Shown in pieces: positions 9,755 to 19,070 of a DNA stretch of 64,000 bases; position 1 is the stretch's first letter, and every line of letters starts with the position of its first letter. The stretch comes from Rhodanobacter sp. AS-Z3 (GTDB lineage Bacteria; Pseudomonadota; Gammaproteobacteria; Xanthomonadales; Rhodanobacteraceae). Location: the NCBI RefSeq assembly GCF_029224025.1, contig NZ_CP119392.1, forward strand, positions 2,813,001 to 2,877,000. The letters are read 5' to 3'. A model generated the notes under the pieces. The model saw nothing but the letters and a program-made list of their open reading frames with translations, had not been told where the DNA came from and did not search any database. Position numbers and translations under genes: made by a program.

Positions 9755-10573
9755 ATGACAATGCCCTTCCCCGCCGAAACCCTGCTGCTTGAAGGCGCCG
9801 ACGCATCCGCGTTCGCGCAAGCTCAATTCAGCAGCGCCGTCACCTCACTAGCCATCGGTCAATGGCAGTTCAGTGCATGGCTCAATCCCAAAGGCCGCGT
9901 GCTCGCCCTGTTTCACCTCGCACGCATTGCCGACGATCGCTATCTGCTGTTGCTGCGTGGTGGCAGCGCAACCACGATGGCGGAGGCACTGCAGCGTTTC
10001 GTATTCCGCTCAAAAGTGTTCATCTCGGCGCAACCACTGCGGGGAGTGGCAACAGGACCAGCACTTCCGCTTGGCCTGGTGATTGTCGCGTCGCCGGAAG
10101 AAACAGACTTCGCGCTTGCCTTCGGTTGCGACTCGCACAGTTTGCGCGCTACCCGTCCTGCTGCTGGCGATGACGACTGGCGACTGCAGGAGTTGCGCGA
10201 CGGCTGGCCCTGGCTGGCGCCAGCCTGCATCGGCGAACACTTGCCGCCTGCACTCTCGCTGCAGCGCTTGGGTGCCGTGGCGGTTGACAAGGGCTGTTAT
10301 CCCGGACAAGAGATCGTGGCGCGCATGCATTTTCGCGCGGGACACAAACGACACTTGCACCATGTCATTTTGTCGCAGGTCATGGGTGCCGGTGACCGGT
10401 TGAACAAAGACGAGCGCGAAGCGGGTTGCGTGCTTGATGTAGTCAACAACGACGCTAACGTCGAGGCACTCGTCATCCTTCATGATGAGGTAGCCGCGCA
10501 AGCGAACGAATGCGGGACGCTGCTGCTCGACCAGAACATCAAAGTGACGTTGATATCCACATGGCCGGCATGA
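9755..10573 (+). CDS. ygfZ: YgfZ/GcvT-family folate-binding Fe-S maintenance protein
   Basis: About 272 residues from the Met at 9755 (a Met two codons later is equally plausible; a long upstream extension is dismissed). The hallmark motif DKGCYPGQEIVARMHFRAGHK (KGCYxGQE with the functional Cys) lies near residue 190. YgfZ proteins use folate and help make or repair iron-sulfur proteins. The gene is divergent from the sdh operon, which encodes an Fe-S enzyme. The C-terminus is short and ends within the beta-barrel region. Confidence 0.85.
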   Translation: MTMPFPAETLLLEGADASAFAQAQFSSAVTSLAIGQWQFSAWLNPKGRVLALFHLARIADDRYLLLLRGGSATTMAEALQRFVFRSKVFISAQPLRGVATGPALPLGLVIVASPEETDFALAFGCDSHSLRATRPAAGDDDWRLQELRDGWPWLAPACIGEHLPPALSLQRLGAVAVDKGCYPGQEIVARMHFRAGHKRHLHHVILSQVMGAGDRLNKDEREAGCVLDVVNNDANVEALVILHDEVAAQANECGTLLLDQNIKVTLISTWPA

Positions 10574-11043
10574 AAATACTTTTGGCGACAATGAGTTTCA
10601 CTCGGCACTTGTCAGCGCAAGGTGAGTGTCGGCTAAACTGCGGCACCCCGGCACTTGCCAGCGGAAGATTCCGCCACTAGGCTCCGTCGATCGAATATCG
10701 CGACATCCGGAACACGGGGTGTCGATGTACGCGACGAACCGGATGAATTCCGGATCGGCGCGACCCAGCTGCAACACCGCTGGATGGAACAACGCCTCGC
10801 AACCAACGAGTGCGTGCAAGTCGCAGGCAATACGGCCCACCACGCCGCGCTACGCCCGACCGCAAACAATCCCCGAACGGCTTGAAAGCTGGTTCGACCC
10901 GCCACAATCCCGTGGCAAAGCGTCATGGCCACAAGTTTCGGCCGCGACGACAGATCCAGGTGGAACGGCCTGCCCGCCCGTCCACCGCAACGGCACATGA
11001 AGCTGTTTCTGCTTCGATGTGTACAGCACGCTGGAGGCAGAAC
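10574..11043. other. 470-base stretch with no supported gene
   Basis: Short open frames exist on both strands, but none has a credible ribosome site, family motif or neighbour context. The last part presumably holds the promoter of the SleB-like gene at 11044. I see no repeat, tRNA or mobile-element feature here. Confidence 0.4.
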
Positions 11044-11478
11044 ATGAAACTTTCCATGCTTTTGTGGCTCACTTCTTTGATGCCACAGCCCGTCGCCGAT
11101 CAGGCCTGCCTGGCCACCACGGTGTATCTCGAAGCACGCAGCGAACCGGTCAATGGCCAGCTCGCTGTCGCAGAGGTAGCCTTGCGCCGCCGTGACCGTG
11201 GCCGCTGGGGTGACACCGTCTGCAAAGTGGTGACGGCACCCCATCAGTTCGCCACCACTACTACGCCGGGATCATTCGAGATCACCAATCTTGAAGCGTT
11301 CAACAAGGCATGGCGAATCGCCGGCGTGTCAATCAACAACTGGCAACTTCCCTTGGCACAGCGCCGCATGGTCGTGCCGCGCGCAGATCACTTCGCAACC
11401 ACAGCCATCTCGCCCACCTGGTCGCACAACCATCCAAGCGTGACCATTGGTGACCATGCGTTCTACGCAGTTAACTGA
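11044..11478 (+). CDS. Cell wall hydrolase, SleB-like (Hydrolase_2 domain)
   Basis: 144 residues from MKLSMLLWLTSLMPQPVADQ, a plausible signal peptide; the longer upstream frame was rejected. The SleB-type catalytic segment TTVYLEARSEPVNGQLAVAEV (catalytic Glu in LEAR) starts near residue 25, with the downstream W...P..HNHPSVTIGDHAFY region expected for the family. Related proteins are lytic transglycosylase-like spore or vegetative wall enzymes. Here it is probably a periplasmic wall-remodelling enzyme. It is monocistronic, ending at a strong terminator. Confidence 0.8.
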   Translation: MKLSMLLWLTSLMPQPVADQACLATTVYLEARSEPVNGQLAVAEVALRRRDRGRWGDTVCKVVTAPHQFATTTTPGSFEITNLEAFNKAWRIAGVSINNWQLPLAQRRMVVPRADHFATTAISPTWSHNHPSVTIGDHAFYAVN

Positions 11479-11499
11479 GAAACAAAACAAATGGTCATG

Positions 11500-11529
11500 A
11501 AAAAAGCCCTCTTTCGAGGGCTTTTTTTT
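11500..11529. terminator. Bidirectional rho-independent terminator
   Basis: AAAAAAGCCCTC pairs perfectly with GAGGGCTTTTTT around a TTTC loop. The A-run on the left and T-run on the right let it serve both the SleB-like gene (plus) and the convergent glycine-zipper gene (minus). Confidence 0.92.
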
Positions 11530-11565
11530 GGACGTCTAGACGTCCGTATCATCAAAGATAAAAGA

Positions 11566-12060
11566 TCAACGAGAGTACACGTGATCGCCGCGCACTTCGA
11601 CATAGTCGCCATTGCGGACGCCCGGATTCTCGCGCTGCGTTACGGTAACGTACTGGCCGTTATCGAGCCTCACAACAACACGCCAGGCCGCATCGCCACT
11701 GCTGTTGTGCTTGCCCACCTGATTACCCACCACACCACCGGCAACCGCACCGGCAACGGTTGCCGCCTTGCGACCATCACCCTTGCCGACCTGGTTGCCG
11801 AGCACGCCACCCGCAACGGCACCGATGATCGCGCCCAGGGTCCCACCGTTGCCGCTGCCGCTGGTGTAGACCTGCTGCACTTCCTGCACCACGCCACAAG
11901 ACTGGCAGCGCGCATTGCGGTTGCCATAATTGCCCTGCTGGGACTGGTAGCCGCCGTTGTAACCGCCGTTATTGCCGTAGGGCGCCGTAGCGCAGCCGGT
12001 CAAAGCCAGGCCTGCGGTCATTGCGGTCGCCAGTGCAAACTTGCTGGTCAGTGCATTCAT
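11566..12060 (-). CDS. Glycine-zipper 2TM lipoprotein
   Basis: 164 residues with a lipoprotein signal peptide (lipobox LTGC, Cys about residue 23). A Gly/Asn/Gln-rich linker is followed by the glycine-zipper block LGAIIGAVAGGVLGNQVG and its repeat AGAVAGGVVGNQVG. A C-terminal beta domain follows (WRVVVRLDNGQYVTVTQREN). SlyB/PcP-type outer-membrane lipoproteins share this layout and are linked to envelope integrity. A similar gene lies just upstream on the same strand, suggesting duplication. Confidence 0.85.
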   Translation of the reverse strand: MNALTSKFALATAMTAGLALTGCATAPYGNNGGYNGGYQSQQGNYGNRNARCQSCGVVQEVQQVYTSGSGNGGTLGAIIGAVAGGVLGNQVGKGDGRKAATVAGAVAGGVVGNQVGKHNSSGDAAWRVVVRLDNGQYVTVTQRENPGVRNGDYVEVRGDHVYSR

Positions 12061-12094
12061 CAGGTTGCTTCCTCTATTCAGGGAAATGGGGGAT

Positions 12095-12664
12095 TCAGCG
12101 AGCGGCCGAAACAGCGGTCACGCCTTCCTGTACCTCGACGCGATCACCGGGATCGTGATCCATGCGAACGGTGCGGGTAACGCCGTTATATTCGTAACGA
12201 ACGTCGTAACCGACGATCTTCGAACTGCTGTTGTTCACCGTCTCGCACTTGCGCTCGACGCTCGAGGTCACCTGACCATGCTGGTTCTTGGCCTCAATGC
12301 GGTTGCCCGCATAACCGCCACCGACGGCGCCTGCCACGGTAGCCAGAGTCTTGCCCTTGCCGCCACCCACTTGATTACCGAGCAACCCGCCCACGACTGC
12401 ACCGATGGCCGTGCCAGCGATGCGGTGCTCGTCCTTGGGTGGCGCGGTGCTCGTGACGGTCTCGTCATGGCACGCCTGCTTGGGGTTGTTCACCGTGGAC
12501 CGCACCGGTTCCACACTGGTCACTTTGGCGTACTTCACGCCGGCATCCGCGCTGGTGCCGGCGCCGGCAACCCCGGCGTCCGCGTTCTTGTTACAGGCCG
12601 AAATGCCGGTAGCCAGCACGGCGGCGATAGCGATATTCAGCACATTGAGCGTCATTCTGTTCAT
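12095..12664 (-). CDS. Glycine-zipper 2TM envelope protein (paralogue)
   Basis: 189 residues from MNRMTLNVLNIAIAAVLATG; an upstream extension is ignored. The signal peptide ends in GISACNK, a lipobox-like site. A zipper block (IAGTAIGAVVGGLLGNQVGG, then AGAVGGGYAGNRIEA) precedes a C-terminal domain (YDVRYEYNGVTRTVRMDHDP) resembling that of the downstream gene. Both are minus strand with a 34-base gap, so they are probably co-transcribed. Exact function is unknown; membrane-associated structural or stress roles are known for relatives. Confidence 0.82.
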   Translation of the reverse strand: MNRMTLNVLNIAIAAVLATGISACNKNADAGVAGAGTSADAGVKYAKVTSVEPVRSTVNNPKQACHDETVTSTAPPKDEHRIAGTAIGAVVGGLLGNQVGGGKGKTLATVAGAVGGGYAGNRIEAKNQHGQVTSSVERKCETVNNSSSKIVGYDVRYEYNGVTRTVRMDHDPGDRVEVQEGVTAVSAAR

Positions 12665-12847
12665 GGCAGTGTTTCCTCTGTTTGTTTTTCTGCTGACTGT
12701 ATTGCGTGACTGTCTTGCCCAGCCTTGCCGCAATAACATGCGTCCTCATTGAACCTTGTGGCAACTGAATCGGAGTTAGCTCACCGCCGTTACGATATCT
12801 TCACTTTCCATGAGCCGTTTTCCCGGCCACGCCACGAAAATCAACCC

Positions 12848-13615
12848 ATGTACAAACTTGCCGACAGCCATGTCCACCTCAATGACGCCGCTTTCGACGG
12901 TGATCGCGACGCCGTCATTGCACGTGCCAGGGCAGCGGGCGTGGACACCATGGTGGTTCCGTCGGTAGATGCCGCCAGCTGGCCACTGATTGCCGCACTT
13001 TGCGCCCGACACGATGACCTGCACCCGGCGTTTGGCCTGCATCCGGTCTTCCTGCCGCATCATGCACCCGGGAATGTGCAGACCTTGTCGTCGCTACTGA
13101 CGGCAAACCGGCCAGTGGCGGTCGGCGAAATTGGACTGGACTTTCATCTGGCTGAGCTCGATCCGGATACGCAGCGCCACTACTTCGTCAGCCAGCTGCT
13201 GCTGGCCCGCGACCACGAGCTCCCGGTCATCGTGCACGCTCGCGGCGCATTGGAGGAGGTGATTCTCACGCTGCGCCGTCAAGGCGGCTTGTGCGGCGTG
13301 GTGCACAGTTTTTCCGGCAGCGAGCAGCAGGCACGGCAACTATGGGCGATTGGCTTCCATCTGGGCATCGGTGGCCCGGTGACCCATCAGCGGGCACAGC
13401 GACTGCGTCGCATCGTGGCGACCATGCCACTTGAGTTCCTGCTGCTTGAGAGTGACGCGCCTGACCAGCCCGATGCCGCTCATCGCGGCGAACGCAACGA
13501 ACCGGCGCATGTTGTCGACATTCTGCGTTGCGTGGCCCAGCTGCGTGGGCAGTCGGAACAACAGGTTGCCGATGCCACCCGCAACAACGCCCGACGGCTG
13601 TTCAATCTGCCATGA
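12848..13615 (+). CDS. tatD: TatD-family metal-dependent deoxyribonuclease
   Basis: 255 residues from MYKLADSHVHLND. Metal-ligand motifs of the TatD amidohydrolase fold are in order: DSHVHLND (near 7), GEIGLDF, VHARGA, VHSFSGS and LLESDAPDQP. TatD proteins are 3'-5' exonucleases/DNA-repair enzymes in the cytoplasm. The gene is transcribed away from the glycine-zipper pair and ends about 80 bases before the marR gene. A longer N-terminus is possible but lacks family similarity. Confidence 0.9.
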   Translation: MYKLADSHVHLNDAAFDGDRDAVIARARAAGVDTMVVPSVDAASWPLIAALCARHDDLHPAFGLHPVFLPHHAPGNVQTLSSLLTANRPVAVGEIGLDFHLAELDPDTQRHYFVSQLLLARDHELPVIVHARGALEEVILTLRRQGGLCGVVHSFSGSEQQARQLWAIGFHLGIGGPVTHQRAQRLRRIVATMPLEFLLLESDAPDQPDAAHRGERNEPAHVVDILRCVAQLRGQSEQQVADATRNNARRLFNLP

Positions 13616-13666
13616 ACTGGCCACGTCTGCACTCTTGCACCCGATGGTGCTCTCCTGATATTTTAC

Positions 13667-13678
13667 TTCACTGGTGAA
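13667..13678. promoter_or_regulatory. Candidate MarR operator
   Basis: TTCAC-TG-GTGAA inverted repeat in an AT-rich stretch, 16 bases before the marR start. A partial repeat of one arm (CAGTGAAAT) follows up to the start codon. The position suggests autoregulation of the marR-efflux operon (inference). Confidence 0.55.
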
Positions 13679-13693
13679 ATATGACTCAGTGAA

Positions 13694-14218
13694 ATGGCGC
13701 AACTGAAACAATGCATCGCGATGATGGATGAAGGTATCGAACGGGTGGGCAAGGTCCTCCCGCAGATGCCGGCGCTCGAAGCGCGATTGAGTCGACTGAT
13801 GCTGATGCTGGGCCTGAACATCGAGGAAGATCTCGAGGCCGCACTGAAGCCCAACAAGCTCAATCACAGCGAATTCCTTACCCTGATGATCCTGTACAGC
13901 CGACCCGATGGCGCATCGACGCCGGGTGAGCTGTGCGAATACACCGCCCAGGGCGCGACCAACATGACCCGCATCGGAAATACGCTGGTCAAGCGAGGGC
14001 TGGTCATACGCAGCGCCAGTGAAAGCGACCGTCGTCGGGTAGTCATGCGCATCACGGCCGCTGGACGGCGCCTGGCGCAGAAAGTGCTGCCACCGATCTT
14101 CCCTCGCCTCGCCAGCTTGTTTACCGGTTTCAGCACCGCTGACAAACGTCAACTCGATCGTCTGCTGCGAAAACTGGCGGGCAATCTTGACCTGTTGAAC
14201 GAAAGCCGAAACTCATGA
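13694..14218 (+). CDS. MarR-family transcriptional regulator
   Basis: 174 residues. A winged-helix MarR domain spans about residues 50-150, including STPGELCEYTAQGATNMTRI (recognition helix) and the wing SESDRRRVVMRITAAGRR with the conserved DxRxxxxxLT-like pattern. It is the first gene of an operon with an outer-membrane factor, a membrane-fusion protein and an MFS pump, overlapping the next gene by 4 bases. It is therefore the likely local repressor of that efflux system, responding to a phenolic or other small ligand, as for EmrR/MprA. Confidence 0.9.
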   Translation: MAQLKQCIAMMDEGIERVGKVLPQMPALEARLSRLMLMLGLNIEEDLEAALKPNKLNHSEFLTLMILYSRPDGASTPGELCEYTAQGATNMTRIGNTLVKRGLVIRSASESDRRRVVMRITAAGRRLAQKVLPPIFPRLASLFTGFSTADKRQLDRLLRKLAGNLDLLNESRNS

Positions 14219-15714
14219 AGGAATCTCCGATGAAGCATGCCCCGCGCGGCAGTCGTACGGCGCTTGTCGCTGGCGTGATGCTGATGTTGGCGGGCTGCGC
14301 ACACGCGCCCGCCAAAATCGATGCGCCATCGTTGCGCAACGACGCACCCCTTGCGGGATTGCAGACACCCACCCGAGCCGGTTGGCCCGCGACCGACTGG
14401 TGGCGCCAGTACGATGACCCCCAACTCAATGACCTGATCGGCCGTGCGATGCAGCAGTCGCCCGACCTGGCGCTGGCGCAAAGTCGCGTGCAGGGCGCCG
14501 AGCAGTCAGCACGACTGGCCGCTGCCCAGCTGGGCCTTTCGGTAAACGGCAGCGCCCAGGTTTCACGCACGCGGATGAGCGACCACGGCCTGATACCGAG
14601 CAAGTTTCTCGGCTTCAGTTGGTACAACCAGGCTGATCTGGGCGTGCAACTGGAATACGACTTCGACTGGTGGGGCAAGAAGCGCGCCACCATGGAAGCG
14701 GCACTGAACCAGACACGCGCCGCCCAGGCGCAGCGCAGCGCGGCCGCGCTGGCTATCCAGTACGCCGTCGCTGACACTTACTTTGGTTGGCAGGCCGATC
14801 AGGCCCGCTTGCAACTGGCTGATCAGCTGTTGGCCACGCAGCAACAATTCACCCACATCGCCGAGCTCCGCGTGAGGCAAGGCGTCGATCTGCCGGACGA
14901 GGCACAGAAGGCGCGCGCCCAGCTTGCCGGGGTTCGTGAGATGCGCGTCGCACTGGACGGTTCGGCAAAGATCCGGCGCGTTGCGCTGGCATCACTGCTC
15001 GGCTTGGCGCCTGCCGATCTGCCTGAACTCCAGGCCCGTCCGCTGCCGGCCATCAAGGGTGGCGTACCGGCAAATGCCAGCTTAGACCTGATTGCGCGCC
15101 GCCCGGATATCGCGGCCAGTCGCTGGCAAGTGGAGGCGGCACTGAAGCAGACGGATGCCGCACGCGCCGAGTTCTTTCCTGACTTCAGCATCAAGGCGCT
15201 GGCTGGCTTGTCGAGCATCGACATGGGCAAACTGCTCACCGCGGGAAGCCGCAGCTTCGCGTTGACGCCCGCGCTGCACCTGCCGATTTTCAACGGCGGC
15301 ACGCTCGAAGCGAACTATGGGGTAAGCAAAGCCCAGCTGGATGCCGCGGTGGCGCAATACAACGGCACCGTCATTGCCGCCGCACGCGACGTAGCCACCC
15401 AGTCATTGAGCGCCGAACAAATCGCCAGCCGCCAGCGCGAACAAGGCGCGCAGCTGGATGCCGACAGGACACTACTGGCCAACGCTCAAGCGCGCGCCCG
15501 CCAGGGCGTACGCGACCTGCGCGAAAGCCTGGGCGCACAGGCCGCGCTGTTGCAGCAGGACGATGCCGCAAGGCAGTTGCAGGCACAGGCATTGAGCACG
15601 GATCTGGCCTTGATCAAGGCCCTCGGCGGCGGCTATCGGGCCGTCGACAGCACTCCCTCTTCTTCCCCTTCTTCTTCTGTTACCGCCGGAGCTGTCGACC
15701 ATGAGCGCCACTGA
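14215..15714 (+). CDS. NodT-family outer-membrane efflux lipoprotein
   Basis: 499 residues. A lipoprotein signal with lipobox LAGC is near residue 27 (a Met five codons in is an alternative start). The WWRQYDDPQLNDLIGRAMQQSPDLA segment and two OEP/TolC repeats are characteristic. The protein forms the outer-membrane duct for the EmrAB-type pump encoded next. It overlaps the marR stop by ATGA and overlaps emrA by 14 bases, so the operon is tightly coupled. The low-complexity Ser-rich C-terminal tail is not conserved. Confidence 0.92.
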   Translation: MKESPMKHAPRGSRTALVAGVMLMLAGCAHAPAKIDAPSLRNDAPLAGLQTPTRAGWPATDWWRQYDDPQLNDLIGRAMQQSPDLALAQSRVQGAEQSARLAAAQLGLSVNGSAQVSRTRMSDHGLIPSKFLGFSWYNQADLGVQLEYDFDWWGKKRATMEAALNQTRAAQAQRSAAALAIQYAVADTYFGWQADQARLQLADQLLATQQQFTHIAELRVRQGVDLPDEAQKARAQLAGVREMRVALDGSAKIRRVALASLLGLAPADLPELQARPLPAIKGGVPANASLDLIARRPDIAASRWQVEAALKQTDAARAEFFPDFSIKALAGLSSIDMGKLLTAGSRSFALTPALHLPIFNGGTLEANYGVSKAQLDAAVAQYNGTVIAAARDVATQSLSAEQIASRQREQGAQLDADRTLLANAQARARQGVRDLRESLGAQAALLQQDDAARQLQAQALSTDLALIKALGGGYRAVDSTPSSSPSSSVTAGAVDHERH

Positions 15715-16900
15715 ATCCGAAACCCCTGTCGACAGCAACGACAGCGGCATGGCCGCAAAAAATCCGGCGAAGCGTCGCCGCGCGTTATTGATTGTTGCCA
15801 GCCTTTTCATCGTCGCCGGACTGGTCTGGTTCGTGCTGTGGATGTTCGTATTTTCCACCCGTGAGAAGACCGACAACGCCTATGTCGGCGGCAACCAGGT
15901 GGCCATTTCGGCGCAGGTTCCGGGCACCGTGGTGGCGATCCTCGCTGACGACACGCAGCGCGTGGAAGCTGGCCAGATTCTGGTGAAGCTGGATGGCACC
16001 GACGCCGAGACACGCCTGGAGCAGGCCCGCAGCGCACTGGCCCAGGCTGTGCGTGGCGTGCGTCAGCAGACCAGTTCAGCTTCCGGCGCCGATGCCCAGG
16101 TCACTGCTGCACGACTTGACCTCAAGAAAGCGCAGGCCGATCTGCAACGCCGTCTGCCGTTGATTGCTGCGCAGGCCGAATCACCGGAGATCGTGCAACA
16201 TCTGCGCGACGCTGTGCAGCAGGCACAGGCGGCGGTGGATGCCGCCGAAGCCCAGTCCGCCGCGGCACATTCCGCCATTGAAGGTACCGATGTTGCGCAG
16301 AATCCGATGGTGCTGCAGGCCCGTGCGAATTTCCGCGCGGCCTGGGTTGCTGCGCAGCGCAACGCGATCTACGCACCGGTTTCCGGTTACGTCGCACAGC
16401 GCAGCGTGCAGTTGGGCAACAGCGTCGCCGCCGGCCAGCAGTTGATGACCGTGGTGCCGCTGCATGACTTGTGGGTGGACGCGAACTTCAAGGAAAGCCA
16501 GCTGCGCCATATCCGCATCGGTCAGCCGGTTAAAATTGTCACCGACGTCTACGGCGATGACGCCGAGTTCCACGGCAAGGTGATCGGTCTGGGTGCCGGC
16601 ACCGGCGCGGCGTTCTCGCTGCTGCCGGCGCAGAACGCCACCGGCAACTGGATCAAGGTGGTACAGCGTGTGCCGGTGCGTATCTCGCTGGACAACAAGG
16701 AACTGGACAAGCACCCGCTGCGGATCGGCCTGTCCAGCGAAGCCACCATCGACATCACCAACGACAAGGGCAATGTGCTGGCGACGGCACCGGCCACGCA
16801 GCCGGTGGCGCAGACCGAGGTGTACGACCAGATGGCCAGCAAGGCCGATGCCGAGGCTGAGCAGATCATCCACGCCAACCTGCCCCACGCCGCGCGCTGA
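15701..16900 (+). CDS. emrA: EmrA/HlyD-type membrane-fusion protein
   Basis: 399 residues. A single N-terminal membrane helix (about 27-48) is followed by the biotinyl-lipoyl-like half motifs DNAYVGGNQVAISAQVPGTV and IYAPVSGYVAQRSVQLGN flanking a coiled-coil hairpin. A beta-barrel follows with LWVDANFKESQLRHIRIGQPV. The protein bridges the MFS pump in the inner membrane to the NodT duct. It lies between the two partners in a MarR-led operon. Confidence 0.92.
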   Translation: MSATESETPVDSNDSGMAAKNPAKRRRALLIVASLFIVAGLVWFVLWMFVFSTREKTDNAYVGGNQVAISAQVPGTVVAILADDTQRVEAGQILVKLDGTDAETRLEQARSALAQAVRGVRQQTSSASGADAQVTAARLDLKKAQADLQRRLPLIAAQAESPEIVQHLRDAVQQAQAAVDAAEAQSAAAHSAIEGTDVAQNPMVLQARANFRAAWVAAQRNAIYAPVSGYVAQRSVQLGNSVAAGQQLMTVVPLHDLWVDANFKESQLRHIRIGQPVKIVTDVYGDDAEFHGKVIGLGAGTGAAFSLLPAQNATGNWIKVVQRVPVRISLDNKELDKHPLRIGLSSEATIDITNDKGNVLATAPATQPVAQTEVYDQMASKADAEAEQIIHANLPHAAR

Positions 16901-16914
16901 GCCGGGCCCCACCG

Positions 16915-18468
16915 ATGGCTGCCAACCCGAATGACACTACGCCGCTGAAGCCGCTGCAGGGCGGCGCGCTGGTCTTGCTGACTATTGCGGTCGCTTTCAG
17001 CACCTTCATGGAGGTGCTGGACATGACGATCGTCAATGTGTCGGTGCCCCATATCGCCGGCAGTCTTGGCGTGAGTCCCAGCGAAGGCACCTGGACGATC
17101 AGTTCCTACGCGCTGGCCAGCGCGATCATGCAGCCGCTCACCGGCTGGCTGGCACGACGCTTTGGCGAAGTACGCACGTTCATCACGTCGGTCGGGCTGT
17201 TCGTGCTGTTCTCGATGCTGTGCGGCATGGCCACCAGCATGCCGATGCTGGTGATCTGTCGCCTGCTGCAGGGAGCCGGTTCCGGCCCCATGGTGGCGCT
17301 GTCACTGGCCCTGCTGTTGGCCAACTACCCGAAACAGAAACAAGGTATTGCGCTGGCACTATGGGCGATGACCGTGGTGGTGGCGCCCATCTTCGGCCCG
17401 ATCCTCGGTGGCTGGTTGACCGACAATTTCTCGTGGCCGTGGATCTTCTACATCAACGTACCGGTGGGCGCGCTGGCAGCAATCATCACCTGGGCCCTGC
17501 TGCGCAAACGTGAGACAAAAACGATCAAGGCACCGATTGACGTGATCGGCCTGACCTTGCTGGTGGTCGGCGTGGGTGCGCTGCAGTTCATGCTGGACAA
17601 CGGCAACGACAACGACTGGTTCTCCTCGCCGATGATCCTCGCGTTGGGATTGATCGCGCTGATCTGCCTGACTTTCCTGATCGTGTGGGAACTGTACGCA
17701 AAACACCCCGTGGTTGACCTGTCGCTATTCAAGCGACGCAACTTCACCGTGGCCGTGGCGGCCATGTCATTCGGCATGATGGCGTTCTTCGGCATCAACG
17801 TGGTGTTCCCGCTTTGGCTGCAAATCACGTTGGGCTACACCGCCACCTGGGCCGGGCTGGCGAGTGCGCCGGTAGGCGTGCTGGCGTTCCTGATGGCGCC
17901 GGTGATCGGTGCCAACATCCAGCGGCTGGAACTGCGAGCGGTGGTGACGTTTGCCTTCATCGTCTTCGCGGTGACCTCGTTCTGGTTCGCCGGATTCGAC
18001 AGTTCAGCCTCGTTCGGCACCATGGTGCTGCCACGTTTCATCATGGGTATCGGCATCGCCTGCTTCTTCATACCGCTCAACCAGATGTATCTCTCCGGTT
18101 TGCCCTCGAGTGAGGTGGCCAGCGCCTCGGGCCTGGCCAATTTCTGCCGCACGTTGGGATCGAGCATATCCACTGCCGCCACGGTGACCCTGTGGCAACA
18201 TCGCGGTGAATACCACCATGCGGCGCTGACCGAACACATCAATCCGGCATCCCCGGCAGCCACCAGTTTTCTGCAGCGACTGCAACATGGGGGCTTTTCG
18301 CCGACGCAGAGTCTGGGCTTGGTCGATCAACTGATCACCCGCGAGGCGCTGACGCTGGCGGTGAACGACGTGTACATCGTCTGCGCGGTAATGTTTCTGG
18401 CGTTGATCCCGGTGCTGTGGTTCGCCCGGCCACCCTTCGGCAGCACTGGCGGCGCAGTCGGCCACTGA
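16915..18468 (+). CDS. emrB: EmrB/QacA-family (DHA2) MFS drug efflux pump
   Basis: 517 residues with about 14 hydrophobic helices. DHA2 hallmarks are MEVLDMTIVNVSVPHIAG in helix 1 and the helix-5 antiporter motif region (VAPIFGPILGGWLTDNFSWP). This is the proton-driven pump of the MarR-NodT-EmrA-EmrB system, predicted to export hydrophobic toxic compounds. It starts 14 bases after emrA and is the last gene before a GC-rich hairpin. Confidence 0.93.
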   Translation: MAANPNDTTPLKPLQGGALVLLTIAVAFSTFMEVLDMTIVNVSVPHIAGSLGVSPSEGTWTISSYALASAIMQPLTGWLARRFGEVRTFITSVGLFVLFSMLCGMATSMPMLVICRLLQGAGSGPMVALSLALLLANYPKQKQGIALALWAMTVVVAPIFGPILGGWLTDNFSWPWIFYINVPVGALAAIITWALLRKRETKTIKAPIDVIGLTLLVVGVGALQFMLDNGNDNDWFSSPMILALGLIALICLTFLIVWELYAKHPVVDLSLFKRRNFTVAVAAMSFGMMAFFGINVVFPLWLQITLGYTATWAGLASAPVGVLAFLMAPVIGANIQRLELRAVVTFAFIVFAVTSFWFAGFDSSASFGTMVLPRFIMGIGIACFFIPLNQMYLSGLPSSEVASASGLANFCRTLGSSISTAATVTLWQHRGEYHHAALTEHINPASPAATSFLQRLQHGGFSPTQSLGLVDQLITREALTLAVNDVYIVCAVMFLALIPVLWFARPPFGSTGGAVGH

Positions 18469-18479
18469 TCGGGCAGGAA

Positions 18480-18504
18480 ATGCTGCGGCCCTGCGCCGCA
18501 GCAT
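18480..18504. terminator. GC-rich hairpin after emrB (weak terminator)
   Basis: ATGCTGCGGC pairs perfectly over 10 bp with GCCGCAGCAT around a 5-base loop, 12 bases after the emrB stop. There is no following T-run, so it may be an attenuator or mRNA 3' stabiliser rather than a full intrinsic terminator. Confidence 0.5.
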
Positions 18505-18557
18505 GGCGCCGGCCGCGTGACTGGTGCGGCGCAATATCTTCTGCTAGCTTGTGCGGC

Positions 18558-19055
18558 ATGGCACAAACCAAACGCACCATCAAGAAGTATCCAAACCGGC
18601 GTCTCTACGACACGGAAATCTCCAGCTACATCACGCTGGAGGAAGTCCGTCAGCTGGTGTTGGACAACGAGAATTTCGAAGTCCGCGACGCCAAGAGTGG
18701 CGAGGATCTGACCCGTTCGGTCTTGCTGCAGATCATCTCCGAGCATGAGGACAAGGGCCAGCCGATGCTGTCGCCGCAGTTGCTCAGCCAGATCATCCGC
18801 TTCTATGGCGACTCGCTGCAGGGCTTCATGGGTCCGTACCTGGAGCGCAGCCTGCAAGTCTTTCTCGACCAGCAGACCCAGTTCCGCAGCCAGCTCAACA
18901 GCCTGATGGGGCAAACCCCATGGAACACGCTGAACGACCTGACCGAGCGCAACATGGCAGCCTTTCAGGCCATGCAGCGTGGCTTGATCGATACTGCGGC
19001 CCAGGTGGTGCCGATCCCTGCCGCCAGTACCCGCGGCGGCAAGAAGTCCGGCTGA
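18558..19055 (+). CDS. phaR: Polyhydroxyalkanoate synthesis repressor PhaR
   Basis: 165 residues from MAQTKRTIKKYPNRRLYDTE, the highly conserved start of the PHB_acc_N DNA-binding domain (KKYPNRRLYDT..S.YITLE). A helical PHB_acc region follows up to about residue 115 (LLSQIIRFYGDSLQGFMGPYLE). PhaR binds PHB granules and represses phasin and synthesis genes. The acetoacetyl-CoA reductase gene follows after an intrinsic terminator, so the two are adjacent but probably separate units. No phaC or phaA lies in this window. Confidence 0.95.
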   Translation: MAQTKRTIKKYPNRRLYDTEISSYITLEEVRQLVLDNENFEVRDAKSGEDLTRSVLLQIISEHEDKGQPMLSPQLLSQIIRFYGDSLQGFMGPYLERSLQVFLDQQTQFRSQLNSLMGQTPWNTLNDLTERNMAAFQAMQRGLIDTAAQVVPIPAASTRGGKKSG

Positions 19056-19070
19056 TTTCTGCCCGGCCAA

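Noticed and set aside
10574..11043. Several short frames on both strands before the SleB-like gene
   Set aside because: No ribosome sites, motifs or consistent frame; left as an unassigned stretch.
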